From NCBI RefSeq assembly GCF_025602895.1, contig NW_026516216.1:901140-965139 (forward strand): a stretch of 64,000 bases of DNA. Direction: 5' to 3'. The stretch's first letter is position 1; every line of letters starts with the position of its first letter. Below the pieces are notes generated by a model that was not told where the DNA came from, made no database searches, and worked only from the letters and a program-made list of their open reading frames with translations. The stretch comes from Polychytrium aggregatum. Lineage: Eukaryota; Chytridiomycota; Chytridiomycetes; Polychytriales. The translations under genes were made by a program, and so were the position numbers. Shown piece after piece: positions 19,930 to 28,810 of the stretch.

Positions 19930-19950
19930 AGGACCCGGCGAGTTGCCGCC
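19887..19950 (+). promoter_or_regulatory. A2 gag-pol -1 frameshift signal
   Basis: GGGAAAC at 19887-19893 in gag phase (CAG GGA AAC). A 5-nt spacer, then stem GGCGGCAAC (19899-19907) / GTTGCCGCC (19942-19950) with a 34-nt loop that includes the gag stop. A short loop-to-downstream match (ggat with atcc at 19951-19954) could allow a pseudoknot. In C the stem differs by a paired change, supporting its reality. Confidence 0.9.
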
Positions 19951-22900
19951 ATCCGACTCCGACCCCCGACGCTGAACTATTGACTCTCGCCACCGGACCT
20001 CACCTGATCAACTCTCTCATCGACGAACCCCACCGCATTGCCGCCAACCACGGCAAGGGACTGCTTGTGATCGACGCCACCCTCAACGGCTCCCCGATCA
20101 CCGTCCTCATCGACCCTGGTGCGACCAACTCGCACATCTCCGAGACCCTCGCCTCGACCCTCGACCTTCGAACCAAGACCACCGCCAACGCCGTCACGAT
20201 GCCCAACGGCAAGTCCTTCCCGTCCTCCGTCACCGATCCCGTCGACCTCACCATCCACGACTACCACGCCCGCATCAACCTCTTCACCGCGCCACTCACC
20301 TGGGACGTTATCCTCGGCAAGAACTGGCTCGACCAGACCAACCCCGAGATCGACTGGCCCTCCAACCGAATCAAGTTCTCGATCGACGGGAAGCACCACA
20401 CTTGGACGGCATCGCGACCCGACACCGGAATGCCACTCACGACCCTCGAACTCCGATCCCAGTACCACATGTCGACCCAGCAGATCAACGCACTGGCTTC
20501 GACTCCCGGCGCCGTGTATGTTTGTACTCTGAGCAGTGACTTGAATACAGTTGCTGTTGAACCCTACGACCCCGTTGCCCAACTTGCCCGTGTCCTCGAA
20601 CCACTGACCCCCGAACACCGATCCATCATCGCAAAGTACCGCGATGCCTTCAACGAACTCAAGGAACTCCCGCCTCACCGACCCGGCATCGACATGAACA
20701 TCCGACTCGACGACTCTGCCAAGCCAACCTGGTCGTCGCTCTACCAAATGTCGGCCGAAGAACTCGCTCGTCTCAAAGACGAACTCGACCGATTGCTCCG
20801 GATCGGCCACATCCGCAAGTCCGTCTCGCCCTTCGGCGCACCGATCTTCTGGGTCAAGCAGGGCGACAAGTTCCGACTCGTCTTTGACTTCCGCGCCCTC
20901 AACAAGATCACCGTCAAGGACCGCACCGCGCTGCCCAACATGCGCGAGATCATCGACCGCCTGTCCAAGTGCCGTGTCTTCTCCAAGCTCGACTTGCAAC
21001 GCGGATTCCACCAGATCCGCATTGCCGACGCCGACACCCCCAAGACGGCCTTCAGGACCAAGTACGGCCACTTTGAGTGGCTTGTGATGCCCTTCGGCCT
21101 CGCCAACAGTCCCTCCGTGTTCCAAGCCGCGATGAACGACATCTTCCGCGAGTTCATCGACGACTTTGTGTTCGTCTACATCGACGACATCCTGATCGCA
21201 TCCGAGGACGAGGACCAGCACATCCGCCACATCGAACTGGTCCTCGACAAGATCCACCGACACGGCTTCAAGATCCGACCCGAGAAGTGTTCGTTCTTCA
21301 ACTCGACCGTCACCTATCTCGGCTTCATCATCGGCGAAGGACGCATCCAAGTGCATCCCTCGCGCATCGACGCCATCAAGAACTACCCGCGACCAACGAC
21401 CGAACACGAACTCCGCAGCTTCCTCGGCTTGACCAACACCATCATGAGCTTTGTCCCTGGCTACGCTGCCCTCGCCGGTCCACTCTCGACTCTGATCACC
21501 ACCCGCTCCGCCAACTCGACCAAGTCCGTCGTCTGGGACGACAACGCCATCGCCGCCTTCGAGCAGCTCAAGTTGCTCTCGCCTCAGTCGCTGCACATGG
21601 TCAACCCGGACAAGGACATTCACCTCTTCACCGACTGGTCCGAGTCAAGCGCATCGATTGGTGGATGGATCGGGCAGGACATGGACGGATCCGGCACGGT
21701 GCGCCCCATCGCTTTCAACTCGCAGAAACTGCACGGATCCGAACTCAACTACTCGCCCTACAACGGCGAGCTGCTGTCGATCACCCGCCACCTCGACAAG
21801 TTCAAGAACTACCTCGTCGGCCGCAAAGTCTTCCTCCACACCGACCAGAAGGCGCTCAAGCACATCCTCGACTCCAAGACCCTCAACAAGCGCCAACAGC
21901 GAGCCATCGACACGATGCTGGACTTTGACCTCGAGATCCAGTGGATCCCCGGCTCGTGGAACAAGGTCGCCGACGTGCTCTCGCGCACACCGACAGCCAT
22001 CTCCAAGGCCGTCCAAGTCTCGATCATCAACGCGATTGTCAACCTCGGACCCTCGCCCGACGATCTCTTGGACACCATCCGCACTCAGTACAGCTCCGAC
22101 CCGATCCTGTCAGCACTGATCTCGGTCCTCCGCGACAACTCGACCGACGGACTCAAGCCGTGGATGAAGGCACAGCTGCACCGCTTCTCACTTCGACACG
22201 GGATTCTCTACTTCGACTCGACCCGCATCTGCATCCCCGGCAAGGACCTCCGCATCTCGATCATCAAGGACCACCACGACTCTGTCTGTGCAGCTCACCC
22301 CGGCACCAACACGCTCTACAAGGCCATCTCGACACACTACTACTGGCCCGCCATGTCCAAGGACATTGCCGAGTGGGTCTCGCACTGCGACATCTGCCAG
22401 CGAGCCAAGATCCGACGACAACAAGCATACGGTCACTTCTCCCGGATCCCTGTGGCCACCCGCAAGATGGACACTGTCGCCCTCGACTTCATCCTCGGAC
22501 TCCCGCCTGTCACGGACTCACTCTCGGGACGCACCTTCAACTCGATCACGATCTTTGTCGACTCCCTCACCAAGTACGTCGTCCTGGTTCCTGGCAACAA
22601 GACCGACTCGGCCGAAGACGTCGCCCGCCAGTACTTCCGCGATGTCTTTGTGCACTTTGGACTCGCCGGCACTTTCATCTCGGATCACGACACACGCTTC
22701 CGGTCGGCCTTCTGGACAGGACTTAACACTCTGCTCAAGACCGAACTCCGGATCGCCTTTGCCCACCACCACGAGGCCGCCGGACAAGTCGAACGCTTTG
22801 TGGCAACCGTCGCCGAGGCCATCCGCTGTTCGACTCTGGCCCTCGGCTCCCGCTGGATCGATCAAGTGCCATACATCCAGTTCGCGCTCAACTCACACAG

Positions 22901-23624
22901 CTCAGCTTCGACTGGACATTCGCCCTTCTTCCTGATGCACGGTCAGCATCCTCGCACTCCTGCCAACACCGACATCATCGCCGAGTCCAACCCTGCAGCA
23001 CAGTCGATCGAGGAGATGCAAGCGACTCTGGACTTGGTCTCGGACAACATCGGCAAGGCCCAGGACCGGGCCCTGTACTACGCCAACCGACATCGACGCG
23101 ATATCAGCTACGACATTGGCGACCAAGTCCTGATCGACACGACCGCGTATCACTTCAGCACGGACGACGTCACACCCTCCAAGATGCGGATGCCGTACTT
23201 GGGACCCTTCAAGATCATCGAGAAGATCGGAACGACTGGATATCGACTTCGACTCCCGAGGACCCTCCGATTTACAACCGAACTCCCCGCTTCCGCCCTC
23301 GTCCCCTACAACACACCATCGACCGACCAACTTGTGTTTGATGAACCCGGACCCAACCACAACGACGAATCAGTGTTCGAAGCGATCATTGGACACAGGA
23401 TCAACCGACGACGTCGACTTCCTGGATATCGACACGAGTTCTTGCTCCGCTGGCAGGGATACGACCCATCTTACGACTCGTGGGCACCACTGGCCGAACT
23501 CTTGGATGGAGGACTCGCAGATATCCACGACTTCCTCAGCCGCAACCGCAACCTTCCGGAAATGGACACACTGATCGACCTTTGCCAAGCACAAGTGCAA
23601 CGCAACTCGGGATCGAAAAATTGA
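19887..23624 (+). CDS. pol: A2 Pol polyprotein (PR-RT-RNase H-IN-chromodomain)
   Basis: Reached by -1 frameshift; the frame is open back to 19815 (residue 1 here) without ATG. Aspartic protease at about 85-180 has active site DPG (D100), not the usual D-S/T-G. RT has FWVKQGDKFRLVFDFRALN and YIDD (Y455). RNase H has TDWSESSASIGGW, GELLSI and HTDQKAL. The integrase zinc region has HHDSVCAAHPG and CDICQ; its core triad is D891, D957, E993 (DD35E). The C-terminus FLLRWQGYDPSYDSWAP is chromodomain-like. It matures particles, copies RNA to DNA and integrates it. About 1,245 residues from the slip site. Confidence 0.95.
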   Translation, partial: GKRRGGNPWILRPLKDPASCRHPTPTPDAELLTLATGPHLINSLIDEPHRIAANHGKGLLVIDATLNGSPITVLIDPGATNSHISETLASTLDLRTKTTANAVTMPNGKSFPSSVTDPVDLTIHDYHARINLFTAPLTWDVILGKNWLDQTNPEIDWPSNRIKFSIDGKHHTWTASRPDTGMPLTTLELRSQYHMSTQQINALASTPGAVYVCTLSSDLNTVAVEPYDPVAQLARVLEPLTPEHRSIIAKYRDAFNELKELPPHRPGIDMNIRLDDSAKPTWSSLYQMSAEELARLKDELDRLLRIGHIRKSVSPFGAPIFWVKQGDKFRLVFDFRALNKITVKDRTALPNMREIIDRLSKCRVFSKLDLQRGFHQIRIADADTPKTAFRTKYGHFEWLVMPFGLANSPSVFQAAMNDIFREFIDDFVFVYIDDILIASEDEDQHIRHIELVLDKIHRHGFKIRPEKCSFFNSTVTYLGFIIGEGRIQVHPSRIDAIKNYPRPTTEHELRSFLGLTNTIMSFVPGYAALAGPLSTLITTRSANSTKSVVWDDNAIAAFEQLKLLSPQSLHMVNPDKDIHLFTDWSESSASIGGWIGQDMDGSGTVRPIAFNSQKLHGSELNYSPYNGELLSITRHLDKFKNYLVGRKVFLHTDQKALKHILDSKTLNKRQQRAIDTMLDFDLEIQWIPGSWNKVADVLSRTPTAISKAVQVSIINAIVNLGPSPDDLLDTIRTQYSSDPILSALISVLRDNSTDGLKPWMKAQLHRFSLRHGILYFDSTRICIPGKDLRISIIKDHHDSVCAAHPGTNTLYKAISTHYYWPAMSKDIAEWVSHCDICQRAKIRRQQAYGHFSRIPVATRKMDTVALDFILGLPPVTDSLSGRTFNSITIFVDSLTKYVVLVPGNKTDSAEDVARQYFRDVFVHFGLAGTFISDHDTRFRSAFWTGLNTLLKTELRIAFAHHHEAAGQVERFVATVAEAIRCSTLALGSRWIDQVPYIQFALNSHSSASTGHSPFFLMHGQHPRTPANTDIIAESNPAAQSIEEMQATLDLVSDNIGKAQDRALYYANRHRRDISYDIGDQVLIDTTAYHFSTDDVTPSKMRMPYLGPFKIIEKIGTTGYRLRLPRTLRFTTELPASALVPYNTPSTDQLVFDEPGPNHNDESVFEAIIGHRINRRRRLPGYRHEFLLRWQGYDPSYDSWAPLAELLDGGLADIHDFLSRNRNLPEMDTLIDLCQAQVQRNSGSKN

Positions 23625-23644
23625 TGGTTTGACTTGAGCACAAT

Positions 23645-23658
23645 TTTTCTGGGGGGGA
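23645..23658 (+). promoter_or_regulatory. A2 polypurine tract
   Basis: GGGGGGGA (23651-23658) preceded by TTTTTCT directly abuts the 3' LTR: the plus-strand DNA primer site with an upstream T box. Confidence 0.85.
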
Positions 23659-24124
23659 TGTCACAGATCGCTCTGCCCGCCTAGCTGCACCGTCGCACTT
23701 GTGTCACTGTTTGCGTCGCACACTTTCCTTTTCCTTTGTCCTGTGACGCCTTTCCTTTTTCCTTGCTCTCATGTTGCACACGCCGCTCTGTTTTCCCTGC
23801 ATTTGTCATCGACCATGCATTAGTCAGACGCTGTGTCACCCGCATTTGTCAGCCACCGAGCATTTGTCAGACTTTCACATGTTTCTCCGGTTAGCCGTTG
23901 CTGCCTGGCTGCTGTCCCGCCGCCTCCGCTGCTTCGCCCCCGCTGCGGCAGGCTTCGCCTCCGGGACCGCCAGACAGATAAATAGCCCGCCTTCACCCGC
24001 TCATGTTTCTGGTCATCACCTTCGACCCCAGACACACTTGACTCTAGATCCTAGCCTCGCTAAGATCAATAAAACCCTTCTCTATCTTTTTCTTTTGATC
24101 TCCTCTTGATCCCGTGATCTGACA
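23659..24124 (+). repeat. A2 3' LTR
   Basis: 466 bp, same as the 5' LTR by eye. Followed by target copy actgg. Confidence 0.96.
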
Positions 24125-25392
24125 ACTGGCCTGGAATGAAGCGCACCGTCGAGAAGTACATCGAGTCCTGCCATACCTGCAAGATGGTCAAGTCACGCAC
24201 GACCCGAGAGCAAGGATTGCTGCAACCCCTGCCTGTTCCCGACCGCCCCTGGACCAGCATGTCCATGGATCTCATCACGCATCTACCGACGACCAAGTTG
24301 GACCACGATGCAATCGCTGTCTTTGTCGACAGGTTCAGCAAGATGGCACACTTTGTGCCGTGCCAGACGACATGCTCCGCGCCTGACCTTGCACTGCTGT
24401 TCTTCAAGCATGTGTTCAAGCACCACGGCCTCCCAAAGTCCATCGTCAGTGATCGAGACCCCCGATTCACCTCCTTGTTTTGGACAAGTCTGTTCGACCA
24501 TCTCGGCACCAAGCTGAACATGTCAACCTCGCACCACCAACAAACGGATGGACAGTCCGAGCGGACGATCCGCACCCTCGAGCAATACCTGAGGACATAC
24601 GCCTCGACCAGCCAAGACGACTGGGACATACAGCTGAGTCATGCAGAGTTTGCATACAACACCGCCAAGTCGAGCACAACTGGCTTGAGCCCCTTTGAGG
24701 CGCTCTACGGATTCCAGCCTGATGTTCCCACCTCCTTGACACTGACCGAGTCCACGGCTGGATTGCCTCCCAAACCAAGTGCCTTTGTCAAAGATCATCA
24801 AGTCCGACACAAGATGATCGCCGACGCGCTCACGGATGCGCAACAAGTGATGGCGAAGTACTACGACCGCCGACACCAGGATGTCTCCTTTGAAGTTGGA
24901 GACCTTGTCTACCTGGACGCCGACAACATCAAGGTCCCCGAAGCCCAGTCAAAGAAGTTGTTGCCCAAGTACCGAGGACCGTTCAAGATAGCGGCCCGAC
25001 CCAGTCCCCTCAACTACCTGTTGGACTTGCCACCTGGAAGCAAGCTCCATCCTGTCTTCCATGTGTCCAAGCTGCGTCGCCACACGACCCGCAGTCCAGC
25101 ACAGTTCCCCGACGCCGACGAAGGTGTCCCGGACGACGCACCACTGGAAGACGACCTCGGACAATACTATACTCAAGAATATGAAGTCGAAAGGATCGTG
25201 AGGCACAAGAAAGTGGCTGATGGGTCACTTCGGTTTTATGTCAAGTGGGTTGGTTACCCACACTCGGGCAACACATGGCAAACACTGGAGGACTTGTCCC
25301 ATGCACCCGAGGAGCTGAGTAAATACGGTAAACACCTCGAGGAGCCCCAAATAAAGAGCACACGCAGGGCTCCTCGCAGGAAGCCTTCTTAA
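24125..25392 (+). CDS. pol: B2 Pol, C-terminal part (IN-chromodomain)
   Basis: Continues the frame cut at 18405. The integrase zinc region ends [11 protein letters not shown]. Core motifs are [32 protein letters not shown] and [11 protein letters not shown], so the D, D, E set is present. The C-terminal part has LPKYRGPFKI and HPVFHVSKLRRH, then the chromodomain-like EYEVERIVRHKK and FYVKWVGY. Stop at 25390-25392. A purine-rich stretch (25391-25401) lies before the 3' LTR. Intact apart from the A2 insertion. Confidence 0.93.
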
Positions 25393-25401
25393 GTGTGGGA
25401 G

Positions 25402-25710
25402 TGTAGGAGATGGTATCTCCGACGCTGTGCTGCGCGTACTGCGCGTACTGCGCGGCGCAGTGGGTCGTGACCTGTGCTGCGCTTTGCGTTTTCACGCACC
25501 GCAGGCAGGCCACCGCAGGGTATACCTGCGGGTTGCCCCCGTTCCCCCCGTTTGTCTGGAGTTCGGTTTTATCGTGAATAAACGTAAGTGCTCCCCGAGC
25601 TCACCCGTCCGCTAGAGTAGCCTAGCACCGCCCTGTTCTGCCCCGTCCTGTCTTGTCTTGTACCCCCTCCCTCCCCGTCTTGCCCCAACGTCCCAGTAGT
25701 GGACGTTACA
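25402..25710 (+). repeat. B2 3' LTR
   Basis: 309 bp, same as 14520-14828 by eye; followed by target copy gtgct. Confidence 0.95.
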
Positions 25711-27024
25711 GTGCTGGTCCTCGTCCTCGGATGCGATCAGGATGTTGTCAATGTATACAAAGACGAAATCGTCAATGTATTCACGGAAGATATCATTCAT
25801 CGCTGCCTGGAAGACCGAGGGGCTGTTGGCAAGGCCGAAGGGCATGACGAGCCACTCGAAGTGGCCATATTTCGTCCGGAATGCGGTCTTGGGGAGTCTT
25901 CATCGGTGATGCGGATTTGGTGGAATCCGCGCTGGAGGTCAAGCTTCGAGAAGCTCCGACACTTGGTGAGACGGTCCATGATTTCGCGCATGTTCGGGAG
26001 CGCGGTTCGATCCTTGACAGTGATTCGGTTGAGAGCACGGTAGTCGAAGACAAGGCGGAACTTCTCGCCTTGCTTGACCCAGAAGATTGGGGCGCCGAAG
26101 GGAGAAACAGACTTGCGTAAATGACCGATCTTCAAGAGACGGGACAGTTCTTCCTTGAGGCGGGCAAGTTCCTCAGCGGACATCTGGTAAAACGACGACC
26201 AGGTCGGCTTGGCAGATGGTTCAAGGTCGATCTTCATGTCAAGACCGGGGCGATGCGGAGGAAGTTGGTTCAGGTCCGAGAAGATCGGGCAGAAGTTGTT
26301 GATCCTTGCGGTGTATTCGGGGGTTCAGGGGTTTGAGGACTTCGAGGAGGTTCTTGGAGAACTCATCGTCGGTCTCGACAATGTTCAGAGTGCAGAGGAA
26401 GACCGGGGTGCTCAGGGCTAGGTTGCTGATCATGGACGTTGATATGTTGTACTGTTTCGCGAGTTCGTGGTCGGTGAGCGTGGGAACGCGGTTGGTATCC
26501 GAAGCAGACCACGTGTGCTTGATTCCATGGACGAAGGTTATCTTGTTCTTGGGCCAATCGATGGTTGGATTCACTTGATCGAGCCAGTTCTTCCCCAGTA
26601 TTACATCCCAGGTGATAGGGGCCGTGAACAGGTGGAGTCTGGCGTGGTAGTCTTGTATCTTGAGGTCGACAAGTTCTGTGATCTTGGAAAGAAAGGATTT
26701 GCCGTTGGGCATCTGGACATAGTTCGGAGTGGTCGAAGTCGTGAGTCGAGAATCACGGCCAAGGTGTTCGGAGATATAGGAGCTAGTAGCTCCGGTGTCA
26801 ATAAGCACAGTGACGGGATAAGAGTTCATGAAGCCATTTATTTTCAGCAAGCCCATTCCATTGTCAACTGCGATCCGGTGGGGTCCGTCAGTGAGAGTGT
26901 TAATCAGGTGTGGTTCGGGAGCGGAGTCCAAAGGTGCTTGTTCGTGGCGGGGATCGATTAGGCGACAACTCGGGGGAACCTCTAGTAGGTCCAGGCTGGG
27001 TGAGTTGTCGCCTTCTCGTTTCCC
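25711..27024 (-). pseudogene. C pol fragment: protease and RT
   Basis: In minus order: slip site, protease VLIDTGATSSYISEHLG (canonical DTG, unlike A), DVILGKNWLDQVNPTIDWP, RT FWVKQGEKFRLVFDYRALN, LQRGFHQIRI and [20 protein letters not shown], ending at YIDN. Frameshifts are seen near 25895 (after TDEDS) and near 26240-26330. The RT motif YIDD has become YIDN, which removes a catalytic aspartate. Continues at 14519 once B2 is removed. Confidence 0.88.
26960..27024 (-). promoter_or_regulatory. C gag-pol -1 frameshift signal with covarying stem
   Basis: Minus-strand GGGAAAC (27018-27024) in gag phase, a 4-nt spacer, then a 12-bp perfect stem with arms 27002-27013 and 26960-26971 and a 30-nt loop. 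Relative to A one internal pair is changed on both sides (G-C to A-T), keeping pairing. Confidence 0.85.
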
Positions 27025-27971
27025 TGCTCCTCATATGCGGTGGCTTGGTCGATGGTTTCGACATTGTTAAGCCTGGGGACATTAAGGGGACACTGAGAAG
27101 CGATATGTTCAAACTTGCGGCAGCGGAAGCAGCCTCCGTTTTGGCGGAGGAACTCCTTCTCCTTATCGGTCAGCTTACCAATGGGCTTGAGGCTGACATT
27201 GTCCAGTTCCATAGCGTTGTGGTCGCGGGTGAGAGGAGGGGTTTGTAAGCCCGCATGGGGGCTTTGAGGAGCCGAGAATGGAGGACGGACCGGTCGGACG
27301 AATGTGCGAACGGTTTGCTGCTGGGGTCGGAAGGTGTATTCTCTCTTGAAGGGACGGGGCTCGGGGAGTTCCGAGTGGATGGCCTCGAAGCGCTCCGCGA
27401 GGGACATGGCCACGTCGAGAGTGGGTTTCTTGAAACCGTGGAGCTTCCATTCAACTTCACCGCGGTATCGGGGCTTGAGCTTGGACATGTATTGTTGGAC
27501 GTTGAGCTCGTCGTTCGAGTGCTGCGGGAGCTCCAGGAGGAGCTCACGAAACCTGGCGTTGAAAGCGGACCCGGGTCATGTCTGGCGGAGATTCACAAAT
27601 TCGTCTTCAAAGGTCCGGACTGAGGTGGCGGGAGTGAAGGCTTCTCGGATCAGATCGAGCATAGCCGTGGGCTTAATGACCGAGACGGCAGTTGGGTTCC
27701 TTTGGGCGAAGAGTCTCCACCATGTCCTGGCGCCGTCACGGAGGTTCATGGCAATAGTGGAGACGGCCGTTGAATCTTCGAGCACATAGTACTTGATAAA
27801 CTCCTCCATGGAGTATGCGAACTCTTCGACAACAGCAGCCTTTCGTTCGCCGGAGTAGGCTGGGGGAGGAGGCATCTTGGGGCGCTCAGGGGTCGTCAGG
27901 GCTGGAGATGGTGTGGGTGGTCCATTTACCTGCACGATCACCTGAGGGCGTTGCTCGAGGGAGAGGTCAAC
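26982..27971 (-). pseudogene. C Gag
   Basis: Reads LSLEQRPQV, YSGERKAAVVEEFAYSMEEF, DGARTWWRLFAQ, ELLLELPQHSN and zinc knuckle CFRCRKFEHIASQC, all alignable with A Gag. An in-frame TGA sits at 27576-27578. The N-terminus is cut at 27971 by the G LTR. It ends ATTHPAWTY after the slip site. Confidence 0.87.
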
Positions 27972-28283
27972 TGATATACACCATCGATGTTCCTCTCCTC
28001 ACGCGGTTCAGACGCGTACCTCCCGCTGAAGCCAGGTGATTCGGGAAAGGACCCGGGCTGTTCCCGAGTCCCGTGTTTGCAACCGCGCCAGACTGCAACG
28101 GTCCCTCGCCGACGTCGGTTCGCCTGCCTGCGCCGAGACTAGTCGCAGGCATATAAACCCGGCAGACGAGCCTCCCCCTTTGAGCTCGTCTTGGCCCTTG
28201 TATTTCCCCGTTGTGTTTCTCATATCGAATATATTTGGCATTTCCGTCTTCACCTCTCCCCTCCCGCTGCCAAGTCCTTGACA
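27972..28283 (+). repeat. G 5' LTR
   Basis: 312 bp, TGATATACACC to AAGTCCTTGACA, TATA box ATATAAAC at 28151-28158. No TGG-type primer site follows; the next bases are ttaggcaagacc. The left end is placed by the break in C gag. Confidence 0.65.
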
Positions 28284-28310
28284 TTAGGCAAGACCTTCAA
28301 CCACCCCCCC

Positions 28311-28776
28311 TGTCAGATCACGGGATCAAGAGGAGATCAAAAGAAAAAGATAGAGAAGGGTTTTATTGATCTTAGCGAGGCTAGGATCTAGAGTCAAGTG
28401 TGTCTGGGGTCGAAGGTGATGACCAGAAACATGAGCGGGTGAAGGCGGGCTATTTATCTGTCTGGCGGTCCCGGAGGCGAAGCCTGCCGCAGCGGGGGCG
28501 AAGCAGTGGAGGCGGCGGGACAGCAGCCAGGCAGCAACGGCTAACCGGAGAAACATGTGAAAGTCTGACAAATGCTCGGTGGCTGACAAATGCGGGTGAC
28601 ACAGCGTCTGACTAATGCATGGTCGATGACAAATGCAGGGAAAACAGAGCGGCGTGTGCAACATGAGAGCAAGGAAAAAGGAAAGGCGTCACAGGACAAA
28701 GGAAAAGGAAAGTGTGCGACGCAAACAGTGACACAAGTGCGACGGTGCAGCTAGGCGGGCAGAGCGATCTGTGACA
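28311..28776 (-). repeat. A3 3' LTR
   Basis: 466 bp; the polypurine tract (plus-strand C run, 28777-28785 region) abuts it. Confidence 0.95.
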
Positions 28777-28810
28777 TCCCCCCCAGAAAAATTGTGCTCA
28801 AGTCAAACCA

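Larger units (their letters stand above)
18406..24124 (+). mobile_element. Element A2, complete Ty3/gypsy retrotransposon (reference copy)
   Basis: 5,719 bp, LTRs 18406-18871 and 23659-24124, the same by eye. Target duplication actgg at 18401-18405 and 24125-24129 restores the B pol reading KVAYWPGMK when removed. All signals and both frames are intact, so it looks autonomous. Confidence 0.97.
14520..25710 (+). mobile_element. Element B2, complete but split by A2
   Basis: LTRs 14520-14828 and 25402-25710 (309 bp each, same by eye); target duplication gtgct at 14515-14519 and 25711-25715. Without A2 it is about 5.5 kb. gag and both pol halves have no stops, so it is a young insertion whose only visible defect is A2. 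Confidence 0.96.
7115..27971 (-). mobile_element. Element C, old Ty3/gypsy backbone, split by D, A1, E, B2 and G
   Basis: C pieces, all minus strand, are 7115-7396, 13117-14024, 14330-14519 and 25711-27971. They run collinearly through gag, protease, RT, RNase H and integrase of one element related to family A. Insertions between them are flanked by target duplications tcgtc (A1), tgttc (E) and gtgct (B2). C carries several stops and frameshifts and lacks visible LTRs, so it is the oldest layer. Its ends lie outside the window, beyond D and G. Confidence 0.85.

Noticed and set aside
23625-23658. env or other third gene between pol and the 3' LTR
   Set aside because: In A, B, H and J pol ends within tens of bases of the polypurine tract; there is no room for an envelope gene.
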